The notes under the pieces: model-generated
The model's database searches: none
The model's input: the letters and a program-made list of their open reading frames with translations, nothing else
What the model was told of the DNA's origin: nothing
Part shown: positions 53,601-62,300 of the stretch, piece by piece
Numbering within the stretch: the first letter of the stretch is position 1
Layout: the number at the start of each line of letters is the position of its first letter
Position numbers and translations under genes: made by a program
Assembly: GCA_963693285.1 (NCBI GenBank)
Contig: OY848926.1
Span: 5,001-69,000 of the forward strand
Origin: Xestospongia muta
Lineage: Eukaryota > Porifera > Demospongiae > Haplosclerida > Petrosiidae
Direction: 5' to 3'
Length of the DNA stretch: 64,000 nt

Positions 53601-56600
53601 AAGAATAATGCTACATTTTAGAGCAATGATACTATTGTCACTTAACAAAGACCTATATAGTACTCATCACAAAAAATTTGAAGCAATTTCATTCTTTAAA
53701 TTTGTTAAAAAAGGCAAAACGAATTCATTAATTTACATGTACATTTACTAGTAGAACAAAGGGCATTATATAAAGATTTTTAAAAGGATAATGCTACAAT
53801 TTAGAGCAGTGATACTAATGTCATTTAACAAGGACCTATATAGCTATTATCACAAAAAATTTGAACCAATTTCATTTTTTTAAAGTCTGTAAAAAAAGAC
53901 AAAACGAATTCATTAATTTACATGTACATTTACTAGTAGAACAAAGGCCATTATATAAAATTTTTTTAAAGGATAATGCTACATTTTAGAGCAGTGATAC
54001 TAATATCATTTGACAAGGACCTATATAGCTATTATCACAAAAAAATTGAAGCAATTTTATTCTTTAAAGTCTGTAAAAAAAGACAAAACGAATTCATTAA
54101 TTTACATGTATATTTACTAGTAGAACAAAGGGGATTATATAAAAATTTTTAAAAATATAATGCTACATTTTAGAGCAGTGATAATAATGTCACTTAACAA
54201 GAACCTATATAGCTATCATCATAAAAAAATTCAAGAGATTTCGTCACGTGGACCAAATTCTCAATTTTTGGCTTGAGACCATGGACTATAGTCCATGGTC
54301 TCGAGCCAAAAATGGCAAGAAAATGAAATTGTTTCAAATTTTTTATGATGCTAGCTTTATAGGTCCTTGTTAAGTAGAATAATTGTTTGTGCTTAGAAAT
54401 GTTGTTAAAGTCAGTAAAAAAACCAAAACAAATTCATTAATTTACATGTACATTTATTAGTAGAACAAAGGGGATTATATAAAAATTTTTAAAAGAATAA
54501 TGCTACATTTTAGAGCAGTGATACTAATGTTATTTGACAAGGACCTATATAGCTATCATTACAAAAAGTTTGAAGCAATTACATTCTTTAAAGTCTGTAA
54601 AAAAAGACAAAAAGATTTCATTAATTTACATGTACATTTACTATTAGAACAAAGGGGATTATATAAAAAATTTGATAAGGATAAAGCTACATTTGAGAGC
54701 AGTGATACTATTGTCATTTGACAAGGAACTATATAGCTATCATCACAAAATATCTGAAGTAAATTCATTTTTTAAAGTCTGTAAAAAAAGACCAAACGAA
54801 TTTATTAATTTACATGTACGTTTACTAGTAGAACAAAGGGCATTATATAAGCATTTTTAAAAGGATAATGCTACATTTTAGAGCAGTGATAATAATGTCA
54901 CTTAACAAGAACCTATATAGCTATCATCATAAAAAAATTCAAGAGATTTCGTCACGTGGACCAAATTCTCAATTTTTGGCTCGAGACCATGGACTATAGT
55001 CCATGGTCTCGAGCCAAAAATGGCAAAAAAATGAAATTGTTTCAAATTTTTTATGATGCTAGCTTTATAGGTCCTTGTTAAGTAGAATAATTGTTTGTGC
55101 TTAGAAATGTTGTTAAAGTCAGTAAAAAAACCAAAACAAATTCATTAATTTACATGTACATTTATTAGTAGAACAAAGGGGATTATATAAAAATTTTTAA
55201 AAGAATAATGCTACATTTTAGAGCAGTGATACTAATGTTATTTGACAAGGACCTATATAGCTATCATTACAAAAAGTTTGAAGCAATTACATTCTTTAAA
55301 GTCTGTAAAAAAAGACAAAACGAATTCATTAATTTACATGTACATTACAAGTAGAACAAAGGCCATTATATAAACTTTTTAAAAAAGATAATGCTACATT
55401 TTAGAGCAGTCATACTAATGTCACTCAAGAAGGACTTATATAGCTATCATCACAAAAAATTTTAAGCAATTTCATTCTTTTAAGTCTGTAAAAAAAGACA
55501 AAACGAATTCATTTATTTACATGTACATTTACTAGTAAAACAAAGGCCATTATATAAACATTTTAAATAATATAATGCTACATTTTAGAGCAATGATACT
55601 AACGTCACTTAACAAGCACCTATATAGCTATCATCACAAAAAATATGAAGTGATTTCATTCTTTAAATTCGTTAAAAAAGACAAAACGAATTCATTAATT
55701 TAATGTACATTTACTAGTAGAACAAAGGCCATTATATAAAGATTTTTAAAAGGATAATGCTACATTTTAGAGCAATGATACTAACGTCACTTAACAAGCA
55801 CCTATATAGCTATCATCACAAAAAATATGAAGTGATTTCATTCTTTAAATTCGTTAAAAAAGACAAAACGAATTCATTAATTTAATGTACATTTACTAGT
55901 AGAACAAAGGCCATTATATAAAGATTTTTAAAAGGATAATGCTACATTTTAGGGCAATGATACCAATGTCACTTAATGAGGACCTATATAGCTATCACTC
56001 TAAAAAAATTTTAAGCAATTTCATTCTTTAAAGTCTGTGAAAAAAAGACAAAATGAATTCATTAATTTACATGTACATTTACTAGTAGAACAAGTGGCAT
56101 TATATAAACATTTTAAAAAGGATAATGCTACATTTTAGAACAGTGATACTAATATCTCTTAACAAGGACCTATATAGCTATCATCACAAAATATTTAAAG
56201 CGATTTCATTTTTTAAAGTCTGTAAAAACAGACAAAACGAATTCATTAATTTACATGTATATTTACTAGTAGAACAAAGGCCATTATATACAGATTTTTA
56301 AAAGGATAACGCTATACTTTAGAGCAATGTTACTAATGTCACTTAACAAAGACCTATATAGCTATCATTGCAATAAATTTGAAAAAATTTCATTCTTTAA
56401 AGTCTGTAAAAATGGGGAAAAAGTAATTCATTAATTTACATGTACATTTACTAATAGAACAAAGGGCATTATATAAAGATTTTTTAAAGAATAATGCTAC
56501 ATTTTAGAACAGTGATACTAATGTCACTTAACAAGGACCTATATAGCTATCATGAGAAAAAATTTGAAGCAATTTCATTCTTTAAAGTCTGTAAAAAAGG

Positions 56601-56664
56601 CAAAACGAATTTATAAATTTACATATACATTTACTAGTAGAACAAAGGGCATTATATAAACATT

Positions 56665-56790
56665 TTAGTCCATAGTCTTGAGCCAAAAATTGAGAATTTA
56701 GTCTAAGTCAGAAAATCACTTGAAGTTTTTATGAATTTAGCCATATAGTCCTTGTTAAGTGACATTACTATTACTGCTCTAAATTGTTGC
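56665..56790 (-). repeat. Inverted monomer junction closing array A
   Basis: After 'aaacatttt' the sequence reads 'agtccatagtcttgagccaa', 'aattgagaatttagtcta', then 'ccttgttaagtgacattact' and 'gttgcatta'. This is the reverse complement of the left arm of a fold-back module, with monomer sequence beyond it. It carries the 'gagaatttagtc' part that the right arms of the other modules lack, so it looks like an older, fuller version of the arm. Confidence 0.75.
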
Positions 56791-56885
56791 ATTAAAGATT
56801 AATAACACTCATTTTAAGTCTTGTACTAAAGGCAGAAGCATTAATTCTTCTAACATATCTTATCAGAATAGACAGGTGCTAAACC
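56790..56885 (+). repeat. Spacer S, partial copy right of array A
   Basis: 'agattaataacactc', 'tcttgtactaaaggcagaag' and 'ttcttctaacatatcttatc' match spacer S at 5515-5600, 14583-14670, 17170-17255 and 19880-19965. Confidence 0.8.
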
Positions 56886-56913
56886 GTAATTAATAATTAG
56901 GGTTTAGCACCTG
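56873..56913. repeat. Perfect 13-bp-arm hairpin at the spacer S end
   Basis: Arms caggtgctaaacc and ggtttagcacctg enclose a 15-base AT-rich loop (gtaattaataattag). The loop and right arm create a TTAGGGTTTAG word. Confidence 0.85.
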
Positions 56914-57093
56914 CAATAAAATATATTACAATAATCAATGGACTTATTATTGGACTATATTAATATACAACTTAGATGGTTGGAAGTGTAGACTACATCT
57001 TTAGCTACAAGTGATGTTACCATAGCAACTTCATGGCAATCAAATATAAATGACAGTTTTTAAATAACACTTATTAACAAATAATAAACTTAC

Positions 57094-57415
57094 TTTAATT
57101 TCTCCTACTGTTAAATTAAATACATCACTATTTTCTGTTGTGTTATTTTTATACAAACATATACTAATACCATTGATGTGTCCATGACAACCATCTTTCA
57201 TTTCAACCAGAACGTACCTATATTATAGAAAGTAATTATCTAGGATAAGCCAAGTCAGTTTTAAATAACCTACCAATAAAACATAAAAAACATAGTATAT
57301 TGATAGTAGACCTTATAATAGCTGGATGGTGGCCATTGCATGTGCAACCTTCTTGAATATTTAGTGCACTGCCATTGTTATAACTAGACACATCATTATC
57401 TGATATTTTTATAAT
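57094..57415 (-). CDS. Two exons of an extracellular, Cys-bearing, N-glycosylated protein (partial)
   Basis: On the minus strand, exon 57415-57312 follows 'tattaaag' and reads ISDNDVSSYNNGSALNIQEG then CTCNGHHPAII, ending in phase 2 before gt. The intron is 94 bp. Exon 57217-57094 follows 'tataatag' and completes an Arg codon, reads YVLVEMKDGCHGHINGISI then CLYKNNTTENS, and ends VGEIK before a perfect gtaagt donor. Both phases agree and there is no internal stop. Three to four N-glycosylation sequons and paired Cys indicate a secreted or cell-surface domain. The family was not recognised. No start or end exon was found, so it is a fragment or an internal part of a larger gene. Confidence 0.6.
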
Positions 57416-57489
57416 CTTTAATAAAATAGATAACTATATTAACTGATGATATAATCATGACATCATCATTTAATATCTCACTTTTACAT

Positions 57490-57660
57490 AATAAAACTTT
57501 TTTTAAAACTAAAACTAAAACCAAAATGCTTTACATAGTAACTATAACTAAAACTATATATAACTAAATTTTTTAAAAATCATCAGAATCTACCATAACT
57601 AAAACTAAAAATATTTACATTTCCTACTAATACTAATACTAAAATTATTTTCATTACCAA
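57490..57660. repeat. Degenerate (AACTAA)n-type repeat
   Basis: Repeated 'aaaactaaaac', 'taactaaaac' and 'actaatactaata' words. No gene is seen here. The flank from 57660 to 57830 is AT-rich with nothing recognised. Confidence 0.6.
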
Positions 57661-57834
57661 AACAACAATGATTCATATCTTCGATGTCAGTTCTACAGTT
57701 AAAGTTATGATGCAAACTCAGTTCTCTTCTAATTCATCGACCTTTGTTAAAGTATAGCCTTTTGTGTTTTTTTAAAGTTTTAAGCCAGGCAGTAAGTAAA
57801 GACGCCGGAGACAAACACAAATGCCTCTGATTCA

Positions 57835-58060
57835 ACTTCCTTCGAGACCACACCTTTTTAATTAACTACAACTAATTGAATGGCTGTTGAACAGACGAAT
57901 AAAAATTTCTAAAGTTTGTGTTAATACGAACTAAACAAAGATCCACACAGAAAGAACTAATGTTATTGTATCATGAGGATCTATTGAATTCCATCTGTTA
58001 ACAAATGGTTAATGGATAAAAGGTCATAGTATTGTATTAGTCACTAGGGCGGTATTGAAA
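57835..58060 (-). mobile_element. Partial copy of the dispersed element
   Basis: 'cttccttcgagaccacacct', 'ccacacagaaagaactaatg' and 'ttccatctgttaac' then 'gtattagtcactagggcggt' match 20840-21080 in the same orientation, so the copy is inverted relative to 15100-15480. The extension shared only with 20.9-21.08 kb suggests the element continues to 'cactaggg(c/t)ggtatt'. Confidence 0.65.
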
Positions 58061-58099
58061 ATCAAGTGAGAATTATTTTAAGGACACAACATGATATAC

Positions 58100-58345
58100 T
58101 AACAATTTTTCATTTAACAAATTTAAAAAAAAAAGTGACAAATTTTAACAACAAAAAAGCGACAAATTTTAACAACAAAAAAGCGACAAATTTTAACAAC
58201 AAAAAAGTGACAAATTTTAACAACACAAATTTTAAGTGACAAAATTTAACAACAAATTTTAGGACAAATTTTAACAACATGACAAATTTTAACAACAAAA
58301 AAGGGACAAATTTCACAAAACAATTTTAACAACAAAAAAAATGAC
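58100..58345. repeat. 24-bp minisatellite, gacaaattttaacaacaaaa
   Basis: The unit gacaaattttaacaac(a)n-gc repeats about ten times with small deletions. On the minus strand it gives a repeated LLKFV peptide, which is a by-product of the repeat. Confidence 0.85.
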
Positions 58346-58399
58346 AATGTTCATTGCAATGAACAATATTAGCAGGAGATTCTTGGAGAATATATTTAG

Positions 58400-59060
58400 T
58401 AGGAGACGGAATCTTTGTACCAGTGTCAGGTCTGTGGATCTTTGAATTCCATCTGTTAAAATCTCTTAACAAAGGTCATACTAACAATTTTCTGGTTAAT
58501 GGATCAAATCTCCACCAAAGGTCATACTAACAATTTTCTTCATAAAAGTTTGAATTAACTCTTGACAACAAAAAAGTGACAAATGTTCATTGCAATGAAG
58601 ATTCTTGGAGAATATTTTGGAGGAGATAGAATCTTAGTACTAGTGTCAGCTGCACAGAGTAACCACACAAAATTGTACCAGTAACCTTGCAGAATCTTTG
58701 TACCATTGTCAGGTGCACAGAGTAACTTTGTACCAGTAACCTCACAGAATTGTACCAGTAACCTCGCAGAATCTTTGTACCAGTGTCAGGTGGACAGAGT
58801 AACTTTGTACCAGCAGTAACCTTGCAGAATCTTTGTACCAGTGTGCAGAATCTTTGTACCAGTGTCAGGTGGACAGAGTAACTTTGTACCAGCAGTAACC
58901 TTGCAGAATCTTTGTACCAGTGTCAGGTGGACAGAGTAACTTTGTACCAGTAACCTCACAGAATCTTTGTACCAGTGTCAGAAGTGTCCAGTGCACTGAG
59001 TAAAAAGTATCCAAAAGTTCAAAATCAGGAACACAGACACAAGAATTCCATCTGTTGCAC
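58400..59060. repeat. ~50-60-bp minisatellite, 'aatctttgtaccagtgtcag'
   Basis: Boxes 'gaatctttgtaccagtgtca', 'ggtggacagagtaactttgt' and 'accagtaacctcgcag' recur irregularly about eight times. Deletions give mixed unit lengths. Confidence 0.85.
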
Positions 59061-59990
59061 AATTTAGTGTCTGGAAACAATATGCACTAAACAACAGAGT
59101 GTAGTTGCACAGAGTAACCACACTCTGTTGTGTGCAACCACACACTGTTATCTGGTGCGAGTGTCAGGTCCACCACTCTTGTTCAGGTGTACACAGGAAA
59201 CGAGTAATCACACTCTGTTGTCCAGTGCACAGAACCACACAGGAAACAAACCCACACAGGAAACAAGGTAACAAAGTGTCCGTCCACCACTCTGTTCTCA
59301 GGTACACACAGGATACAAGTGTCTGGTCCACAGAGTAATCACACTCTGGTGTCCAGTGCACGAGTAACCAAACCCACACAGGAAAAAGTGTCAGGTCCAC
59401 CACTCTGTTCTCAAGTGCACACAGGATACACGTGTCTGGTCCACAGAGTAATCACACTCTGTGTCCAGTGCACGAGTAACCACACTGAAAACAAACATCT
59501 CAAGTGCACACAGGATACACGTGTCTGGTCCACAGAGTAATCACACTCTGGTGTCCAGTGCACGAGTAACCACACTGAAAACAAACAGGATACACGTGTC
59601 TGGTCCACAGAGTAATCCAGTGCACGAGTAACCAAACCCACACAGGGAACAGAAGTGTCAGGTCCACCACTCTGTTCTCAGGTGCACACAGGATACACGT
59701 GTCTGGTCCACAGAGTAATCACACTCTGGTGTCCAGTGCACGAGTAACCACACTGGAAACAAACAGGATACACGTGTCTGGTCCACAACGTAATCACACT
59801 CTGTTGTCCAGTGCACGAGTAACCACACAGGAAACAAATTCACACAGGAAACAAAGTAACAAAAGTGTCAGGTCGACCACTTATTGTTATAGGTGCACAC
59901 AGGAAACAAGTAACAACACAGGAAACAAACCCACACAGGAAACAAAATAACAAAGTGTCAGGTCCACCACTTTGTTATTAGGTGCACATA
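59061..59990. repeat. Compound minisatellite, 'ggtccacagagtaatcacac'
   Basis: Boxes 'gtgtctggtccacagagtaa', 'ctggtgtccagtgcacgagt', 'aaccacactgaaaacaaac' and 'cacacaggatacacgtgtc' repeat many times in changing order. The word 'cagagtaac' is shared with the preceding repeat. Open frames on both strands here are repeat translations. Confidence 0.87.
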
Positions 59991-60330
59991 GTAGTGTAGT
60001 AGTACGCTTGTGGACACACATAGGTTGCTACACCCCTTTAGTTGCTACACCACAGTAGTAGAACGCTTGTGGATACACATAGGTTGCTACACCTCAGTAG
60101 TAGAGCGAAGTGTAGCAGAGCACTTGCAATCACACATAGGTTGCTACACCACAGTAGTAGAACGCTTTGGTTGCTACACCACAGTAGTAGAACGCTTGCG
60201 GTCACACATAGGTTGCTACACCACAGTAGTAAAACGCTCACACAGGAGTCCAATGCACAGAGTAACAGAATCAAGTTGTTACACCATAGTAGTAGAACGC
60301 TTGTGGACACACATAGGTTGCTAGGAAGGT
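59991..60330. repeat. ~42-bp minisatellite, 'ggttgctacaccacagtagt'
   Basis: The unit is 'gtagtagaacgcttgtggac' plus 'acacataggttgctacacca', about seven copies with deletions. The long open frames on both strands (around 60010-60410) follow from the repeat. Confidence 0.87.
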
Positions 60331-60942
60331 AAGACCAGCTACATCTCCTAAAGTACGAGAAAGAGCAGCTACAGGAGTTACTGTGAGTGATTTGAATGTC
60401 TCTGGACACTGCTTATATACTCACAGAGTAACCCTAAAACTTGTACACATTATTTGGCATGATGAGACAGACGGTCTGACTCTATAATAGAGAATAACAA
60501 CCAAAGAAGACAGCCAATCAAATTTCTTTGATAAAATCAGTCAGTCTGGCTGCTTAGAAACATCTACAATGTTCAAGCCATGCCTACAATCACACTCAAT
60601 TTTTCACTGGATCATACTTAGGTATGTTATAAGTACGTCAAATGTATTGATGATAAATAGTGTTATTACTTTATTACATACTACAACAGTATGTTATAAT
60701 TTAGACAACCTTGTATTATTATTGTTGAAAGTATTTTACTTCTTTTGTTCTATTAGTAATAAGCAAACACTATTCTACAAGTACAGTTTCTAGCTAACAC
60801 TAGATAATGTGTTTCGTTATAGATAACCTTTTTATAGCAGGACATCTATGCAATGGCAGATGAAATTTACACATTACTTAGTATTGCAGTATACATAATG
60901 TAATATAGTATGTATTACTTGCTTACAATTGTAAACCACAAC
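60331..60942. other. AT-rich spacer, no gene supported
   Basis: A 74-codon frame at 60569-60793 is present but shows no recognisable domain, splice pattern or duplicate. The phrase 'attgcagtatacataatgta' resembles a word in the 15.08-kb spacer. Nothing else is seen. Confidence 0.4.
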
Positions 60943-61053
60943 AATCTAATATGGTAATATGATCCTTACCTCAAGCTAGCCTCTATTCTGTACAATAAAT
61001 GTACAAAGTAATGCTTAGTTATTTGTAACTGTACCAATAAAATACTCCAACAA

Positions 61054-61357
61054 ATGTCACTGAATCATTACACAATTTTATTAGCTTCTGTAGCAGAGAT
61101 ACTGTTTTCTTGGAAAACATTCTTCTCAAAAGGAGGTCGAGATAAGAAAAGAGGTGAGCCTTCATTTTATTTCAGTAGGTGTATGGAGGTACAGTATGCA
61201 TTTTTGTTAACTAATTATTTAACATCCTTTAGGTCACAATATGTTAGGTCATCCTAAAGTCTACATTAAGCTTGATAAACATGAAATTAATGTCTGTGGT
61301 TACTGTGGACAAAGATTTGTTGCTCAAGATCACAAAGAATTATTTCCTAATGAATAG
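61054..61357 (+). CDS. NDUFS6: NDUFS6-like zinc-domain exons, copy R (partial)
   Basis: Exon 61233-61357 opens after 'cctttag' and reads HNMLGHPKVYIKLDK, then INVCGYCGQRFVAQDHK, ending LFPNE with a TAG. This is the C-terminal CHCC zinc domain of the NDUFS6 subunit of mitochondrial complex I. Here the frame is intact, unlike copy L. The upstream exon ends at a GT at 61136 or a better donor (gtgagc) at 61154. Its end, LLASVAEILFSWKTFFSKGG, aligns in length with the family's LIA...CDGG region if the first GT is used, with Ser replacing the first zinc-binding Cys. Mitochondrial targeting and N-terminal exons are absent, so this is a fragment or pseudogene. Confidence 0.6.
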
Positions 61358-61433
61358 TTTCAATAACAGTTATGTATTTACTTACAATTGTTTAAAATCG
61401 AGTATTATTGCCACGCCCAAGTTTGCTTTGCAG

Positions 61434-61707
61434 ATAAACAAGGGTGTGGCTCAGGATGATTTGTTGTCTTGTGATATTGCTCCCAAGTTTAGCTCCTTCA
61501 AAAGCTATGTTTACTAATATAATAAACATGTATATATTTTAGGGCCAAAGAAGTTCTAATAATGACGATCTCCCTTGGTATGTTTGGTTTGTCTTGGCAA
61601 TAGCATTAGCCATAGCTATCATACTAATAGGACTCAATAGATTTTATGTACTAAATGTTTGCAAAAAATCAGTATATCTTTTACTAGTTTATACTGACTC
61701 TCATTGA
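61434..61707 (+). pseudogene. Membrane-anchor exon, copy R
   Basis: After 'tttgcag' the frame reads INKGVAQDDLLSCDIAPKF. After an acceptor at 61542 it reads GQRSSNNDDLPWYVWF, then the same hydrophobic helix as copy L, and runs on to a TGA at 61705. A one-base difference after the helix moves the end relative to copy L, where TAA follows GFMY. The intron would be only 34 bp if the GT at 61509 is the donor. It is probably the transmembrane part of a receptor. Confidence 0.45.
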
Positions 61708-61709
61708 GA

Positions 61710-62136
61710 ATACAATTAGAATATTTGGAGTACAAACATCTTCTGTTAGTCAACTGCACAGTATTTGTGATGATAGCAAAGTAGAAGAAGCTATTGAAGA
61801 TACAGACATGAGAGTCGAAACAACAGCTATAAATTTTCAAGATGATCTTGTCCTCATAACTGACAAGAAAGGTTCATTCTTGCCATGGAAACATGTAACT
61901 TCACATGTATATATTGTAGTCGAGCTGCTCTTTAAGTGACTTCAGGACACTCTGAATTACCAGTTACTGCAAAATTTGATAAATTAATTGGTTCCAAAAA
62001 ATATGTTGGTGACATTTTATTACGTTTTGTCCATTCACCATTTGAAGATAATATTGAAAAGAACAAAACAAGTAATCAATCACACAATAATGACAAAGTA
62101 CGAATTACAATATTACAATGCGTGATGATATTATAA
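61710..62136 (+). pseudogene. Exon-like open segments downstream, unknown family
   Basis: The segment to 61890 (FGVQTSSVSQLH, DDSKVEEAIEDTDMR) matches copy L. From a new acceptor (cttcag at 61945) another frame reads HSELPVTAKFDKLIGSKKY, then VGDILLRFVHSPFEDN, to a TAA at 62134. That second part has no copy in block L, where a kinase fragment stands instead. No family was recognised. Confidence 0.35.
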
Positions 62137-62220
62137 CTACTAGAATAATTAAGTACAAGACACTAAATTGTGAGTAATTACTTGATACAGAATTAATTTA
62201 TTACATCATTTTATTAACAG

Positions 62221-62300
62221 TGATTATCATCCTTTTACTGCTGAAAGACATCACTTTGTTCCTGTTGACTTGAAATGCTCTGAAAAATTTTGTTATGTTA
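62221..62300 (+). pseudogene. Exon remnant fused to an array-A monomer
   Basis: After 'ttattaacag' a frame reads DYHPFTAERHHFVPVDLK then CSEKFCYVRV. It then runs without a stop straight into a satellite monomer (YITKNLKRF...). The polypyrimidine-AG and sensible composition support a former exon. The family is unknown. Confidence 0.4.

Larger units (their letters stand above)
47215..53690 (+). repeat. Recent 3234-bp tandem duplication inside array A
   Basis: Copy 1 (about 47215-50448) and copy 2 (about 50449-53690) are nearly identical, including rare variants: 'gctatattggtcc', 'aggacctatagagctatc', 'tataacgatatatttt', 'agggcgttatataaagaat' and 'gtactcatcacaaaa'. Each copy carries two fold-back modules. 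They diverge at about 53690. Confidence 0.9.
23058..55015. repeat. Set of 21 palindromic fold-back modules in array A
   Basis: The 38-bp core (GGCTYGAGACCATGGA / CTATAG / TCCATGGTCTCGAGCC) starts at 23058, 25096, 26903, 28344, 30521, 31574, 32831, 34086, 35342, 36967, 39330, 41323, 42399, 43449, 44889, 47433, 48675, 50667, 51909, 54270 and 54978. On the left lies a forward partial monomer ending 'tcataaaaaaattcaa', then 'gtcacgtggaccaaattctc'. On the right an inverted partial monomer runs 'ttcgaattttttatgatgat' through 'ggtccttgtt', then a ~35-bp module-specific segment ('aagtagaatagttgtttg'). The outer arms are inverted repeats of ~38 bp, so a whole module (for example 32757-32932) can fold into two stacked stems. 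Confidence 0.93.
21480..56665 (+). repeat. ~35-kb array A of ~184-bp monomers
   Basis: The box ggataatgctacattttaga recurs every ~184 bp (for example 21486, 21670, 21854). A monomer runs: TTAGAGCAGTGATACTAATG, a CACTTAACAAGGACC box, 'tatatagctatcatcac', a CAATTTCATTCTTTAAA box, 'gaattcattaatttacatgt' and 'actagtagaacaaagg'. One frame of most monomers is open for ~60 codons (LHFRAVILMSLNKDL ... LLVEQR) because TAA falls once per unit. This explains the recurrent 60-119-codon frames, and I do not call them genes. All monomers are in one orientation, interrupted by fold-back modules. Confidence 0.95.
60943..61890 (+). repeat. Duplicated gene-fragment block R
   Basis: Direct-orientation partner of 9440-10430 and collinear through both NDUFS6-like exons, the membrane-anchor exon and the following open segment. 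The two differ by substitutions and small indels at a level visible in every line, so the copy is older than the 3.2-kb and 2.5-kb duplications. Confidence 0.88.

Noticed and set aside
21338..54860. Many 60-119-codon frames in array A, on both strands
   Set aside because: They repeat every monomer, end at the same monomer position, and the 184-bp period shifts the frame. They follow from the satellite sequence.
23058..55015. Helitron 3' ends (hairpin plus CTRR)
   Set aside because: The palindromes are far longer than Helitron hairpins, have no loop, and no CTRR terminus or Rep/helicase sequence was seen.
21480..56665. CRISPR array
   Set aside because: The repeats are head-to-tail ~184-bp monomers without unique spacers, in an intron-bearing eukaryotic setting, and there are no cas-like genes.
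59105..60409. Cys/Thr/Val-rich frames on both strands (for example 60038-60409 minus, 123 codons)
   Set aside because: They are translations of 42- and ~80-bp minisatellites, with opposite-strand frames equally long.
60569..60793. 74-codon hydrophobic frame
   Set aside because: AT-rich sequence gives such frames by chance. There are no splice signals, duplicate or domain to support it.
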